Positions 36,130-44,557 of a stretch of 64,000 nt of DNA are shown here, piece by piece (position 1 is the stretch's first letter; the number at the start of each line of letters is the position of its first letter). A program made the position numbers and the translations under genes. The notes under the pieces were generated by a model that made no database searches, was not told the DNA's origin, and worked only from the letters and a program-made list of their open reading frames with translations. Source of the DNA: an uncultured Parabacteroides sp. (GTDB lineage Bacteria; Bacteroidota; Bacteroidia; Bacteroidales; Tannerellaceae); contig UQLN01000003.1 in the NCBI GenBank assembly GCA_900541965.1, positions 70,178 through 134,177 of the forward strand, given 5' to 3'.

Positions 36130-37077
36130 TTATGCACTTAATTCATCACTCGATTGTATTAATCCCTTTAACCTAGAGGAATTAAAGCTATCCCAAAGTT
36201 CATTCAACTTTTTGTTAATTAAATCCTCTTTACTACCCTCTCCAATTTTGCCTTTAACCTTTTGAAGGTATTCAACTTCGCTTAGACCTATCGAGCGCAT
36301 AAATTGTATCATATTATCAGTAAATTTTGCTTTATCTTCATCAGACGTTCTTTCATATATACTTACAACCCAACCTGATAATGTTGTTCTGTTTTTACAC
36401 AATTTATCTCCAAATGTTACTTTGGCAACTTCTAAGATATTCAATCCTCTTTCCAGCCCTGCTTCATTTTTCAACGGATCTAAGTATTTTCCTTGCATAG
36501 CTGCATCCATAACCTTCGTATCTACCTTGTTATTAAATGTAAACCAAAGAGATGCTGCATTTAAAGAATAGCCTTGTTCCATTAATTTGTGGATTTCTCT
36601 TAACAACCTGGGACAATTCTCATTAATCACTGTTGCTCCCTTTACAATATCGCGAGTATTCCATTTGCTGGTACAGATATTGATTTCTGCCAACATTTCC
36701 ATAATAGGCATATCATCATTCAAAGCATAGATTACACAGAACTCCTTTTTATATTTCTGTTTCTCTTCCAATTTTTCATTAGCTTCCAACAATTCCATAT
36801 GAGCTTTGAATCTGTGGTTTCCTTCAATTAATGCAATATACTGAGCTGCATCCTCCTTAGAAAGCTCTTCACCCGTTTCAAAGTCTATTATTTTTAAGCC
36901 TTCTTCTATCGCTTTACTTCCCTCTATGATAATAGCAGGAGATAACAACCCAAACCGTTTCAAAGATTCTTTTTTCTTCTTGACGATTTTTGGGTTTAAA
37001 TCTCTGTTGCCTGCTAATCGTGCGATTTTTTTACCACTGCTCAATAAAGTTGAAACATTAATGATTTCTTTTTTCAT
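36130..37077 (-). CDS. ParB/Srx-like N-terminal domain protein
   Basis: 315 aa. Residues about 35-115 (LKRFGLLSPAIIIEG...QYIALIEGNHRFKAHMEL) match the ParB/sulfiredoxin-like nuclease fold, where G(N/E)HRxxA is the phosphate-binding motif. The remainder is helical (KWNTRDIVKGATVINENCPRLLREI...), with no obvious ParB helix-turn-helix. In mobile elements such proteins regulate or act on DNA. It precedes the DUF5131 gene; pairing of a ParB-like protein with a radical-SAM enzyme suggests DNA modification or repair, but this is inference. Confidence 0.65.
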   Translation of the reverse strand: MKKEIINVSTLLSSGKKIARLAGNRDLNPKIVKKKKESLKRFGLLSPAIIIEGSKAIEEGLKIIDFETGEELSKEDAAQYIALIEGNHRFKAHMELLEANEKLEEKQKYKKEFCVIYALNDDMPIMEMLAEINICTSKWNTRDIVKGATVINENCPRLLREIHKLMEQGYSLNAASLWFTFNNKVDTKVMDAAMQGKYLDPLKNEAGLERGLNILEVAKVTFGDKLCKNRTTLSGWVVSIYERTSDEDKAKFTDNMIQFMRSIGLSEVEYLQKVKGKIGEGSKEDLINKKLNELWDSFNSSRLKGLIQSSDELSA

Positions 37078-37200
37078 TTTAATTTACCGCTGCCCTGCGG
37101 ATTTATATTAGCATCTGGCACGCCTATTATTTTTAGATCAGCCACTTTGACTGTCTTTCTATATATAAGACGCTTGAAACGGAAAATATACTAATGAAAA

Positions 37201-37216
37201 TCAGCACTTTACAGGG
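37201..37216 (-). repeat. Inverted-repeat partner of the site at 44558-44580
   Basis: Minus strand reads CCCTGTAAAGTGCTGA. The plus strand at 44558-44580 reads CCCTGTAAA, seven extra bases, then GTGCTGA. The two sites are in opposite orientation and flank 7.3 kb that holds the cargo operons and the tyrosine recombinase. Confidence 0.4.
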
Positions 37217-37277
37217 TAGTACAAAAATAGCAGAGTTTTACAACCCTGCTACAAATCAAATAATTATGTTATGACAT

Positions 37278-38144
37278 TTAGTAATAGTTATTCATACTGG
37301 AAAATACAGGCGGTTTCTTTGGATTCATTAATCCCTTTACAGTATTGTATTCATTAGTAAAAGGATTTAATAGGTTCTCATTCCTGCTTACCTTGGTAAA
37401 GTATAATAAATAAGAAAGTAGTTCCTTTTCTTTATTGGATATATTGGCACTTACTGCCCTTCTTTCTTTTATATGGTCTGTACTGTCAAAAAAGTATCTA
37501 AGCATCTTACAAAACAGATAAGCCATAGCAGTATCACTATATTCGTCAGGTTCGTTCAAACAAATACTACCTTTGAAAATATTGGCATCTTTTATATCTG
37601 TATACATTGCCTCACATGCCATTCCTATTATCCCTATGGTTTCATTGTCTGTTATGTGTATTTTTTTCTTACCAACTTTTAAAGTTAGCTCAACAGGCTC
37701 ATTAAAAGAAATCTCTTTTAGTGTGTATACTGAATGTTGAGGTTTCCTGTAGCTATAATTTATCCCCTTTTTTATTAATTCTACAAACTTCTCAATAATA
37801 CTTCCTACTCCTTCTTTTGTCTTTATATTGTCAAAACAAGTACCTACACAGTAATCATATACAAATAATAGTAAATACCAGAACCTTTCAGAATCTAGCC
37901 CTAAATCGCTTAAACAGCCTTGTATGTCTTTATTCTCTATATAATCTTTGAACCTGTTTTGTAATGGTATTTTCTTATTATTGTACCTGTCAATAAAACG
38001 AATCGCATTAGTACCACATATATAATATTCTCCAGTCTCTGGATTACAGTCTATATCTGGACAAAACTCTAAACCTAAATGTATAATGCCAGATTCTCTA
38101 AGTAGGTTTTCATTATTAGGAATTTCTTCTATTGGTGTAACCAT
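37278..38144 (-). CDS. Uncharacterised 288-aa protein
   Basis: No family recognised. It is soluble, acidic, without signal peptide or membrane helix. Notable stretches are GLEFCPDIDCNPETGEYYICGTNAIRFID near 27-55, FWYLLLFVYDYCVGTCFDNIKTKEG near 88-112 and a C-terminal helical part ending GLMNPKKPPVFSSMNNYY. It reads in the same direction as the ParB-like gene but has about 200 bp of spacer with palindromic bases before that gene. Element-specific, function unknown. Confidence 0.6.
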   Translation of the reverse strand: MVTPIEEIPNNENLLRESGIIHLGLEFCPDIDCNPETGEYYICGTNAIRFIDRYNNKKIPLQNRFKDYIENKDIQGCLSDLGLDSERFWYLLLFVYDYCVGTCFDNIKTKEGVGSIIEKFVELIKKGINYSYRKPQHSVYTLKEISFNEPVELTLKVGKKKIHITDNETIGIIGMACEAMYTDIKDANIFKGSICLNEPDEYSDTAMAYLFCKMLRYFFDSTDHIKERRAVSANISNKEKELLSYLLYFTKVSRNENLLNPFTNEYNTVKGLMNPKKPPVFSSMNNYY

Positions 38145-38157
38145 ATCTATTTTGATT

Positions 38158-38322
38158 TTAGTCTAGGCAAATATACCATTTAAAAGATTGATACAAATGA
38201 AAACCTATTATCCCTTTCTTTTTTCCATATCCTCCATATAAATTTTTCTGTTTATCAGGCTGATTCTTACAACCAAATAGAAATAAACCAAATAAGAGTA
38301 ATATAATGATATTATTTATCAT
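38158..38322 (-). CDS. Small lipoprotein, 54 aa
   Basis: MINNIIILLLFGLFLFGCKNQ is a clean signal peptide with lipobox LFGC; the mature part is short and basic (NLYGGYGKKKG...). The ATG overlaps the last 11 bp of the upstream lipoprotein gene (CATGAT shared), suggesting translational coupling. It may be a real small lipoprotein or the truncated start of a longer one. Confidence 0.5.
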   Translation of the reverse strand: MINNIIILLLFGLFLFGCKNQPDKQKNLYGGYGKKKGIIGFHLYQSFKWYICLD

Positions 38323-39535
38323 GTTGATTAACAGGTATTTTATCGTCTTTTACTAATTTATACTTATATCCATCTTTAATATATACCTTATGCTCTTTAC
38401 TATCTGTGTATTGATTATGAATATCAACCCTTACCAATTCGAATTTATAACAAATTTCAGGCTCTTTCCATTCTATTTTTTCTTGTCTGACTTGTTTGTA
38501 AGTATGTATAGCATATTCATAAGCACTAAAATTCAAATGAAGTTTGATTGTTTTTTCTTTAGGATTAAATTCAGTGTGTCCATTTTCCATATCATTAAAT
38601 GGCTCTTCATTAATTAGATAAGCACCACCATCTTTCTTCATTTTATAAACATCATACATACTTGAACCTCTTGATCCACATTGCCATTTAGTTATTAGTA
38701 GTTCATCTTCTCCATCAAAGTCAACATCTTGAAAGAAAAAGGGAACACTATTATCTGCTAAATATTTATTTGGATCTTTTTGTCTATAATCAAGTGATAT
38801 GGAATCTCCATCTTTTAATGGCATATATCGATATAATCCATCATCATGAAAAATATCATTATAAAGATAAAATTCATCTTTGTCATTTTGAAAATGTAAA
38901 ATAGCTAATCCATAATCAGTATACCCCTTTTCATATATAAGTGGAAACCATATAACCTGCACTTTATATCCATTTACCTTTTGTTTGTAATTAATGAAAA
39001 CACGTGGGTAATTTATACCTTCATAAACTTTATTATAAAGAGATAGATCCTTACATATGATATCTTTATTTGTATTGACTGTTGACAATATCAATATACT
39101 ATCTTTTACCCCGCGAGAATATAATTTCATTTCATTTTTAAAAAGGATACCATCTATACTAATTGAAATATTATCATAAGTTGTATTAATTTCTAAAGGA
39201 TTTAATGAATAGAAAAACGATTGATTATCTGGTAACTTCATTATTTTTGTTTGAGTTCCATTAGCTAAAAGATGTTGCTTTAATTCTTTAACTTGGAATT
39301 TAGTTTTTTCTAAATCAATATAAGAAAGGCTATCCATATACTTGATTGTAATCAAATCTATTTCATTGATCTCACCTCTTACAATCAATGTGTCAATTTT
39401 ATCTTTCTCATATTTTCCCAATAATGAATCTAATGTTCCTGCTTTTGAAATGTTTACAGTAACAGATGTTTGTAAAGATATATTGTCTGTACAAGCAAAT
39501 AAAAATAAGCCAAGTAAAAGTATATAGTATTTCAT
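38312..39535 (-). CDS. Lipoprotein with EF-hand/FG-GAP-like calcium motif
   Basis: 407 aa. Signal peptide MKYYILLLGLFLFAC with lipobox LFAC. The middle has DVDFDGEDELLITKWQCGSRG near 275-295, matching the DxDxDGxDEL loop of FG-GAP/XAC2610-type domains. The first third (KAGTLDSLLGKYEKDKIDTLIVRGEINEIDLITIKYMDSLSYIDL) resembles a leucine-rich/BspA-type N-terminal module. Its start overlaps the stop of the TPR-like lipoprotein upstream (ATGA), so the two are co-translated. Role unknown; periplasmic or surface exposed. Confidence 0.6.
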   Translation of the reverse strand: MKYYILLLGLFLFACTDNISLQTSVTVNISKAGTLDSLLGKYEKDKIDTLIVRGEINEIDLITIKYMDSLSYIDLEKTKFQVKELKQHLLANGTQTKIMKLPDNQSFFYSLNPLEINTTYDNISISIDGILFKNEMKLYSRGVKDSILILSTVNTNKDIICKDLSLYNKVYEGINYPRVFINYKQKVNGYKVQVIWFPLIYEKGYTDYGLAILHFQNDKDEFYLYNDIFHDDGLYRYMPLKDGDSISLDYRQKDPNKYLADNSVPFFFQDVDFDGEDELLITKWQCGSRGSSMYDVYKMKKDGGAYLINEEPFNDMENGHTEFNPKEKTIKLHLNFSAYEYAIHTYKQVRQEKIEWKEPEICYKFELVRVDIHNQYTDSKEHKVYIKDGYKYKLVKDDKIPVNQHDK

Positions 39536-40401
39536 TCTTCCTTATATCCTTTATATTCCAAATATTCTTGCAAGATTTTTTCTATATAAGGATTCTTTCG
39601 TAATATCTGATTACATGAATCCATACGAATTGTATCGTTATTGGCTGAATAAAGCCTTGCCAACTCCATCAACTCAAATCCGTAATTCTCGCTTGCCTTC
39701 CCTTCTGTCTCTTCTTGCTCAAGCCGTTCACAAACTTGTCTCTGTAATTCAATTGCTCTTTCATAATTACCTAATCCCCCTGAGTAGCAATCCACCAACA
39801 CTTTTGCAAGTGGAATATAGTCTGGATGAGAATACCCTCCAAACAGTTCCAATCCTATTACATGTATTAAAGAAAACTCATACAACTCTATCATCTTTTC
39901 TGCAAACATTCTGTCATTTAATGGACGATAATACTTTTGATACAAAGACAATATCATATAATGCAAATTCTGTTCATTTTGCCATGTATTAGATGGATGT
40001 GTATAAATATTTGTTTTCTCTTTATCAAACAAATCCAATAACTGATTAGGCTCATTTTGCTTTACATAAGCTATACATTGCTTGATAATCGAATCTACAT
40101 AAAAGATATTTTGCGGCTGATAGTTTTCATCAAATTCTTCCATATCTTCCAATGCTTTAGAACTCAATTCCGCATTTTTATTGCTGCTTTTAGCATAAGC
40201 CGTATCAACTTCCAGATAAGGAGAGAGCACCATTATTAAAGAATCTTGTTCTCCTTTCGTCAGTGAACCATTTGGAATTTCAATACTTTCTTCCAATTTC
40301 CCTTTTGGTGTTATATTGGAATCTATTTTTTCTTCTTGTTTAATAGATTGCCCATTACAAGCCACCAAATAAAATCCTAATAAAATCGTTAAATACTTCA
40401 T
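39532..40401 (-). CDS. Lipoprotein with TPR-like helices
   Basis: 289 aa from the ATG at 40401 (MKYLTILLGFYLVACNGQ, lipobox LVAC); an in-frame start nine codons upstream gives a hydrophilic MEISREDKI extension and is less likely. The C-terminal half (NYERAIELQRQVCERLEQEET...YGFELMELARLYSANNDT) looks like one to two tetratricopeptide repeats. First gene of a three-gene unit with the lipoproteins at 38312 and 38158. A terminator separates it from the genes upstream. Confidence 0.6.
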   Translation of the reverse strand: MKYLTILLGFYLVACNGQSIKQEEKIDSNITPKGKLEESIEIPNGSLTKGEQDSLIMVLSPYLEVDTAYAKSSNKNAELSSKALEDMEEFDENYQPQNIFYVDSIIKQCIAYVKQNEPNQLLDLFDKEKTNIYTHPSNTWQNEQNLHYMILSLYQKYYRPLNDRMFAEKMIELYEFSLIHVIGLELFGGYSHPDYIPLAKVLVDCYSGGLGNYERAIELQRQVCERLEQEETEGKASENYGFELMELARLYSANNDTIRMDSCNQILRKNPYIEKILQEYLEYKGYKEE

Positions 40402-40467
40402 AATCTTATCCTCCCTACTAATTTCCATACTTCAAGTAATCCTAATCTCTTTAACTTCATTCATTCA

Positions 40468-40512
40468 ACTTTTTTCAGATAGGGTCTATAAAACCCTTAT
40501 CTTCAAAAAAGT
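40468..40512 (-). terminator. Terminator within the cargo region
   Basis: Stem ACTTTTTT-AGATA-GGGT / ACCC-TATCT-AAAAAAGT with small bulges, ending in T6 on the minus strand, just after the stop at 40537. Confidence 0.75.
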
Positions 40513-40536
40513 AGTATCTCTAAAATACCGTTTATA

Positions 40537-41151
40537 TTACTCATTTTTCTCCTCTAATTTATCCTCATTGTCTTCAATAGGTGTAAATCCTTTGACAACA
40601 ATACGTTTACCTTCTTCCTTTTCTTTTATCTTTAAGTGGAATTGTTCCAGAGATGTTGTTCTTGCCTCAAAAAAGGAATCAAGATAAGCCACAAAAAGAT
40701 CTTTTAAATCAATAATCTCTTGACTAAATACAGTTGATAAGCAGGCATGAATGTCAAGTGTTTTTTTCTCTTTATCCAGTATATAAACAAGGGTCGGAAA
40801 ATAATGAATCGCATTATATTCATTAACTGTTTCTTTTAATTTTAATACATCTTCTTCTGTAGACGAATCCAAATCAAGATAGCCTAAATGAGAAATGATA
40901 GCAAATAAAGAAGTATGATAAGGTAAAATACTAAATTGTTTATTTTGATACGTGAATATGGTTCTATCATCTTCCTCTATGGGTTGACAATTCAGATCTT
41001 TTAGTATGTTCAATACTAATTCTTTACTGGTATCCCCTCGATATTGTCCCTTTTCTTTTCGCTTTCCATATATTCCGACTGCCACTTCAGCCAACTTAGC
41101 AATCAACCTGACAATCATTAATATGATAGCAACATATACTGCAACAATCAT
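40537..41151 (-). CDS. Membrane-anchored protein with YbjN/secretion-chaperone-like domain
   Basis: 204 aa. N-terminal helix VAVYVAIILMIVRLIAKLAEVAVGI near 3-27, then a basic KRKEKGQYRG. The core (ELVLNILKDLNCQPIEEDDRTIFTYQNKQFSI... LFVAYLDSFFEARTTSLEQFH) resembles the YbjN/type-III-chaperone-like fold: a helix, a beta meander and a closing helix. Last gene of the envelope operon, 11 bp after the PBP-like gene. Function unknown. Confidence 0.55.
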   Translation of the reverse strand: MIVAVYVAIILMIVRLIAKLAEVAVGIYGKRKEKGQYRGDTSKELVLNILKDLNCQPIEEDDRTIFTYQNKQFSILPYHTSLFAIISHLGYLDLDSSTEEDVLKLKETVNEYNAIHYFPTLVYILDKEKKTLDIHACLSTVFSQEIIDLKDLFVAYLDSFFEARTTSLEQFHLKIKEKEEGKRIVVKGFTPIEDNEDKLEEKNE

Positions 41152-41162
41152 AATCCTATTCT

Positions 41163-41984
41163 TTATTTAATTGATTCAATAATCCCTTTAATCACATTCC
41201 CTGCCATCATTCCTCCAGACGGATAACCCTTTTTTGGATTAGAGATAATAACCAAACAAGTGTATATGGAATCATTCACTTTGAAATAGCCACAGAATGA
41301 CACTTCATGTGTTCCATCCTCTTTAATAACTGAGCCTGTTTTCCCTGCAATCTTTATGTCATCAGAAAACAAAGGTTTTCCCGTCCCTTCACATACAACT
41401 TTCTCTAATGTGTGTTGTATCTCTTTCATCGTCTTTACAGAACAAAGTGAAGTATCTGATATAGCAATAGCATGATAGAATTTTAATATCTCCATTGGTG
41501 AGTATACTGTTTCAACAGTTGTATATGGGGAAAGTGATTTAATCATACCAACTTTGGAATCAAACATAACGGCTTGCTGCAATGTGATCTCACCGTATCC
41601 ACCCATATCAGCATTATGATCTCTGATCTCTTTCCCGTTATGCATATATATGCCATTGGCAACATCTACCGTATCAGTCAATGAGACATTACCATTATCC
41701 AAAGCTGAAATCAGAGATACAGGTACAGCAAGTGTTCCCATATCTCTGGTATTGTTGTATTGTTGAGGTTCTTCTTTAGATGGTTCCCCATTTAAAAGAG
41801 AGATACTACTTCCTGCTATTATTTCTCCTGTTGAATCCATTAACGATACTAAACCAGAATCAGCATCTACTTTTTGTAATGTGATGAGAAGTGAAGTCTC
41901 AACAACAAAAGGTAAGTTATTTTTTGCAGAAGAAAATGTTGAAAACAACATTAGTAGTAGTAGTATATGTGTATTTGTATTCAT
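41163..41984 (-). CDS. Secreted FtsI/PBP-transpeptidase-like protein lacking catalytic residues
   Basis: 273 aa from ATG 41984 (signal peptide MNTNTHILLLLMLFSTFSSA). Only the transpeptidase fold remains. DHNADMGGYGEITLQQAVMFDSKVGM corresponds to DHxxxGxxTLxQAxxxSSNVGM of FtsI, SPMEILKFYHAIA to the PLQxLxFYNAIA helix, and IKIAGKTGSV holds the KTG box. The SxxK nucleophile region (GSTFK in active enzymes) reads MGTLAVPVSLI, and the SxN motif is SKV. It is probably catalytically dead and may bind peptidoglycan, a PBP or a partner. Part of the operon 43536 to 40537. Confidence 0.7.
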   Translation of the reverse strand: MNTNTHILLLLMLFSTFSSAKNNLPFVVETSLLITLQKVDADSGLVSLMDSTGEIIAGSSISLLNGEPSKEEPQQYNNTRDMGTLAVPVSLISALDNGNVSLTDTVDVANGIYMHNGKEIRDHNADMGGYGEITLQQAVMFDSKVGMIKSLSPYTTVETVYSPMEILKFYHAIAISDTSLCSVKTMKEIQHTLEKVVCEGTGKPLFSDDIKIAGKTGSVIKEDGTHEVSFCGYFKVNDSIYTCLVIISNPKKGYPSGGMMAGNVIKGIIESIK

Positions 41985-41988
41985 TGCA

Positions 41989-42513
41989 TTAAAATATGAT
42001 AAATTCATTATTTACAACAAGAACATAATTTGCATATTCAGACATTTCTAATAGAGATTGCTTAACTTCTTCTTGCCCGTTAGATTCAGCCATTTTTATC
42101 AATACGGATATTTTAGGCAGTAAAGTTTCTTTTACGCTGATCCAATTATTGTCATATTTTAAACCTATAACATAGTTTACAACTTGACCATCACTGTAAG
42201 TTTTCTGATTTATTTTAGCTTTCACTTCTTTGTCTTGTGAAATATTCATACCAGTGACTGTTATTAATTCTTCATTAAAAATTATAGGTTGAGCCGCCTT
42301 TCTTGCAGATTCAGCTCTCCTTTCATATTCCATTTGTTGTTTGGCTTCTAGCTCTTTGCGTCTAATCATTTCCTCAAATTCTTGATTACTCCGTTCAATA
42401 TTATAAGAATTATGATTTTGCAATGGAATGGGATCATAATCTAAAAATTGTCCATATGAATATTGAGTTACAATAAAAACAAGACTCAATATCAAATAAA
42501 ATTTCGATTTCAT
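41989..42513 (-). CDS. Secreted protein with coiled-coil, unknown function
   Basis: 174 aa. Signal peptide MKSKFYLILSLVFIVTQYSYG. Residues 45-75 (QEFEEMIRRKELEAKQQMEYERRAES) are a strongly charged coiled coil, followed by a compact beta domain (ITVTGMNISQDKEVKAKINQKTYSDGQVVNYVIGLKYDNNW). No family recognised. Four bp before the PBP-like start, so probably translationally linked to it. Confidence 0.55.
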   Translation of the reverse strand: MKSKFYLILSLVFIVTQYSYGQFLDYDPIPLQNHNSYNIERSNQEFEEMIRRKELEAKQQMEYERRAESARKAAQPIIFNEELITVTGMNISQDKEVKAKINQKTYSDGQVVNYVIGLKYDNNWISVKETLLPKISVLIKMAESNGQEEVKQSLLEMSEYANYVLVVNNEFIIF

Positions 42514-42540
42514 ACATTTTAAATTTAATATATTACATAT

Positions 42541-42900
42541 TTACCAATACTCTCTTTTTCTGTTTGTAGCTGTGATAAGTAAATTATCAACTCTTAAATA
42601 CATAGTATTATCTTTATTTATGACTGTAAAAGTTGCAGACTTACCTTCAACTGTCCCGGACATTACAGATCTTTCTTTTGAAGTTTCAATTGTATTATCT
42701 ATTTTAAATACTATTTCAAGGTCAATACTTGGTATTTGAATAGATATTTCCATTGCAGGTCTATCCATCTTTATATAAGCATTTTCAGCAATAAGTTCTG
42801 TTTTCTCATTTTGAGTTACATACACATATGGTATTTTAGCTACTTGGGCTTTTAATGTCAAAGACAAAAATAGAATCATAAAAATTAGAAATGTTCTCAT
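42541..42900 (-). CDS. Small secreted protein
   Basis: 119 aa. Signal peptide MRTFLIFMILFLSLTLKAQ; mature 100 residues of beta-rich sequence (KIPYVYVTQNEKTELIAENAYIKMDRPAMEISIQIPS). No family recognised. Member of the envelope operon. Confidence 0.55.
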   Translation of the reverse strand: MRTFLIFMILFLSLTLKAQVAKIPYVYVTQNEKTELIAENAYIKMDRPAMEISIQIPSIDLEIVFKIDNTIETSKERSVMSGTVEGKSATFTVINKDNTMYLRVDNLLITATNRKREYW

Positions 42901-42909
42901 ATTCTCTTT

Positions 42910-43122
42910 TTAATTTGGTTTAACCGAATAATTATCAAACATATCCCATTCACTGTGGTTTGTTGTTGCGCAAGAGTATACTCCACAAATTAAACCACAA
43001 ATTATCAATACTATCCATAAAAAGATTTTTACTTCTTCTTTTTTTATATATTTCTCAAATCCAAATAAGAGAACGCTTGCAAAAAATCCGATCAAATAAA
43101 TTATAATCATAATAATATTCAC
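42910..43122 (-). CDS. Small membrane protein, two predicted helices
   Basis: 70 aa. Helices IIMIIIYLIGFFASVLLFGF and EVKIFLWIVLIICGLICGVYS; the tail (TNHSEWDMFDNYSVKPN) is acidic. Four bp after the gene at 43126-43536. No family recognised. Confidence 0.5.
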   Translation of the reverse strand: MNIIMIIIYLIGFFASVLLFGFEKYIKKEEVKIFLWIVLIICGLICGVYSCATTNHSEWDMFDNYSVKPN

Positions 43123-43125
43123 TTT

Positions 43126-43536
43126 TTAATCAATAGGTTTCATAATTGAAAATAAATAATTAAAATAACTCAACGCCAATCGTTTCTTATCCCCTTTTAT
43201 TTTCCCAAATATATTTCTTTTCACAGGTTTATTTTCTGTTATTAATTCTGAAACATACACATCATAACTCCCATCTACGTTACGTTTGATTTTTCCATCA
43301 TTGAATGCCTTTAAATATTTAGAAACGTAATCTCTAACTTCAATCAGGTCTTTTCCCTCAATGCCCTGTTTAACAAAAAAAAGGTTCATGTCATGATCCA
43401 TTACGGCACATTCTAATTGTGTGTAGGTATATTTTCGAGGACCCCAATAAATGAAATTCTGTGTTTGTGCATAAATAGAGATACATGAAAACATAAAAAG
43501 AGAAAGAACTAAGCATTTACACAAAGAAATATTCAT
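43126..43536 (-). CDS. Secreted protein, first gene of the envelope operon
   Basis: 136 aa. Signal peptide MNISLCKCLVLSLFMFSCISIYAQ. Mature sequence NFIYWGPRKYTYTQLECAVMDHD... IEGKDLIEVRDYVSKYLKAFNDG is mixed alpha/beta and not recognised. It starts the run of six minus-strand genes down to 40537; all six have a signal peptide or a membrane segment. Confidence 0.55.
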   Translation of the reverse strand: MNISLCKCLVLSLFMFSCISIYAQTQNFIYWGPRKYTYTQLECAVMDHDMNLFFVKQGIEGKDLIEVRDYVSKYLKAFNDGKIKRNVDGSYDVYVSELITENKPVKRNIFGKIKGDKKRLALSYFNYLFSIMKPID

Positions 43537-43592
43537 AAGCTACTTTTTTATCTTCTTCCTGTTCCCCTCTGGAAAGATTAATAAATAAAAAA

Positions 43593-43675
43593 GGTGTGGG
43601 AACTGTATTTGCTTTATCCTATTATCAGGCTCTCGCATAGCCTCTGGAATAGATAAAGCAACAGCATCCCACACC
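43593..43675 (-). terminator. Large structured terminator or small RNA 3' end
   Basis: On the minus strand GGTGTGGGATGCTGTTGCTTTATC pairs with GATAAAGCAAATACAG-TTCCCACACC, with an inner hairpin AGGCT/AGCCT, and is followed by TTTTTT. It is far longer than a usual terminator and lies between the tyrosine-recombinase gene and the envelope operon. It may also be the end of a structured RNA transcribed with or after the recombinase gene. The rest of 43537-43912 shows no supported gene. Confidence 0.6.
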
Positions 43676-43912
43676 AGTTTTGTATATAGTTTATCCTCAC
43701 AGATAAGCATATAACAAATGATGCGGGTGCTATTGCTATCATCTTCATTCCAGTTTCAAATTTGCGAGATTTGATAATAGAAGATAATTTCAATAACACC
43801 TTTTGTTTAACGTATGTCCTCCCAATCCTCCTATCTCTTTAGGTGTATGGGATTGCGACAAAAGTACAAAAAGTGTTTTGTATTTCAATGCTTGAATTTG
43901 GATATTAACCAT

Positions 43913-44500
43913 TTAAAATGATAATCCCTCATAGGTCTGTAATATTTCCTCCTGCCTTAAACCTAAATACCGTTTGGTTATTGATACGCTGGAATGATTA
44001 AACAACTCCATCAACTTGACCAGTGCCAATTCCGCATTTTCTGAATTTTGGTTATAAACCTGCCTGCCAAATGTCTTGCGTAAACTGTGACAACTGAAAT
44101 TCTGAACCGTCAATTTGTATTTAACTTTAATTTCTTTCAAGATTACATTTATCCTCTGTATCGTGAATGTTGTTCCTTTCTGGCTTACCAGTATTGGCGC
44201 ATTTACAGTTATTGGCTGTATATGGTTGTAGCATTCTGCTATATGCCTTTTAAGTTGGGGATTTATTCTAATTGTCCTGTTTTTCTTTGTTTTCTTTTCC
44301 TGCAAAGTAAATTCATCCACATTTAAAATATCCTTCCAGCGTAATGACAGTATATCAGATATACGTAATCCCCAAAAGCAACCAATTGCTATGAGCAAGG
44401 ACATCTTGTAATTTCCATCCTTCATTAGCCACCTTACCAGATTGGTCATTTCATCCCACCTTAAATAATCTGCTGTTGTTGTACTATACTTCAAACTCAT
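43913..44500 (-). CDS. Short tyrosine recombinase (phage-integrase family)
   Basis: 195 aa from ATG 44500 (MSLKYSTTTADYLRWDEM); an upstream in-frame ATG at 44551 adds 17 residues. Catalytic residues: Arg in GCFWGLRISDILSLRW, Lys near KKTKKNRTIRI, HSLRKTFGRQVY (H-x-x-R), His in LFNHSS, and Tyr in ITKRYLGL. It lacks the N-terminal arm- and core-binding domains of full integrases, so it resembles small Xer-like or accessory recombinases. It sits inside the serine-recombinase element; inverted sites at 37201 and 44558 may be its substrates (inference). Confidence 0.8.
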   Translation of the reverse strand: MSLKYSTTTADYLRWDEMTNLVRWLMKDGNYKMSLLIAIGCFWGLRISDILSLRWKDILNVDEFTLQEKKTKKNRTIRINPQLKRHIAECYNHIQPITVNAPILVSQKGTTFTIQRINVILKEIKVKYKLTVQNFSCHSLRKTFGRQVYNQNSENAELALVKLMELFNHSSVSITKRYLGLRQEEILQTYEGLSF

Positions 44501-44557
44501 AATATTCAGTTTTAATCCGTTATCAATAAAAGTGATTGTTATTTTCTGCATTCATTT

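Noticed and set aside
38158..43536. Calling the cargo a polymorphic toxin-immunity island
   Set aside because: No toxin domain, Rhs repeat or T6SS gene was seen; exported proteins alone are not enough.
43614..43799. 61-aa minus-strand gene
   Set aside because: It runs through the large hairpin/terminator, has no ribosome site or recognisable features, and its 3' end lies inside the stem.
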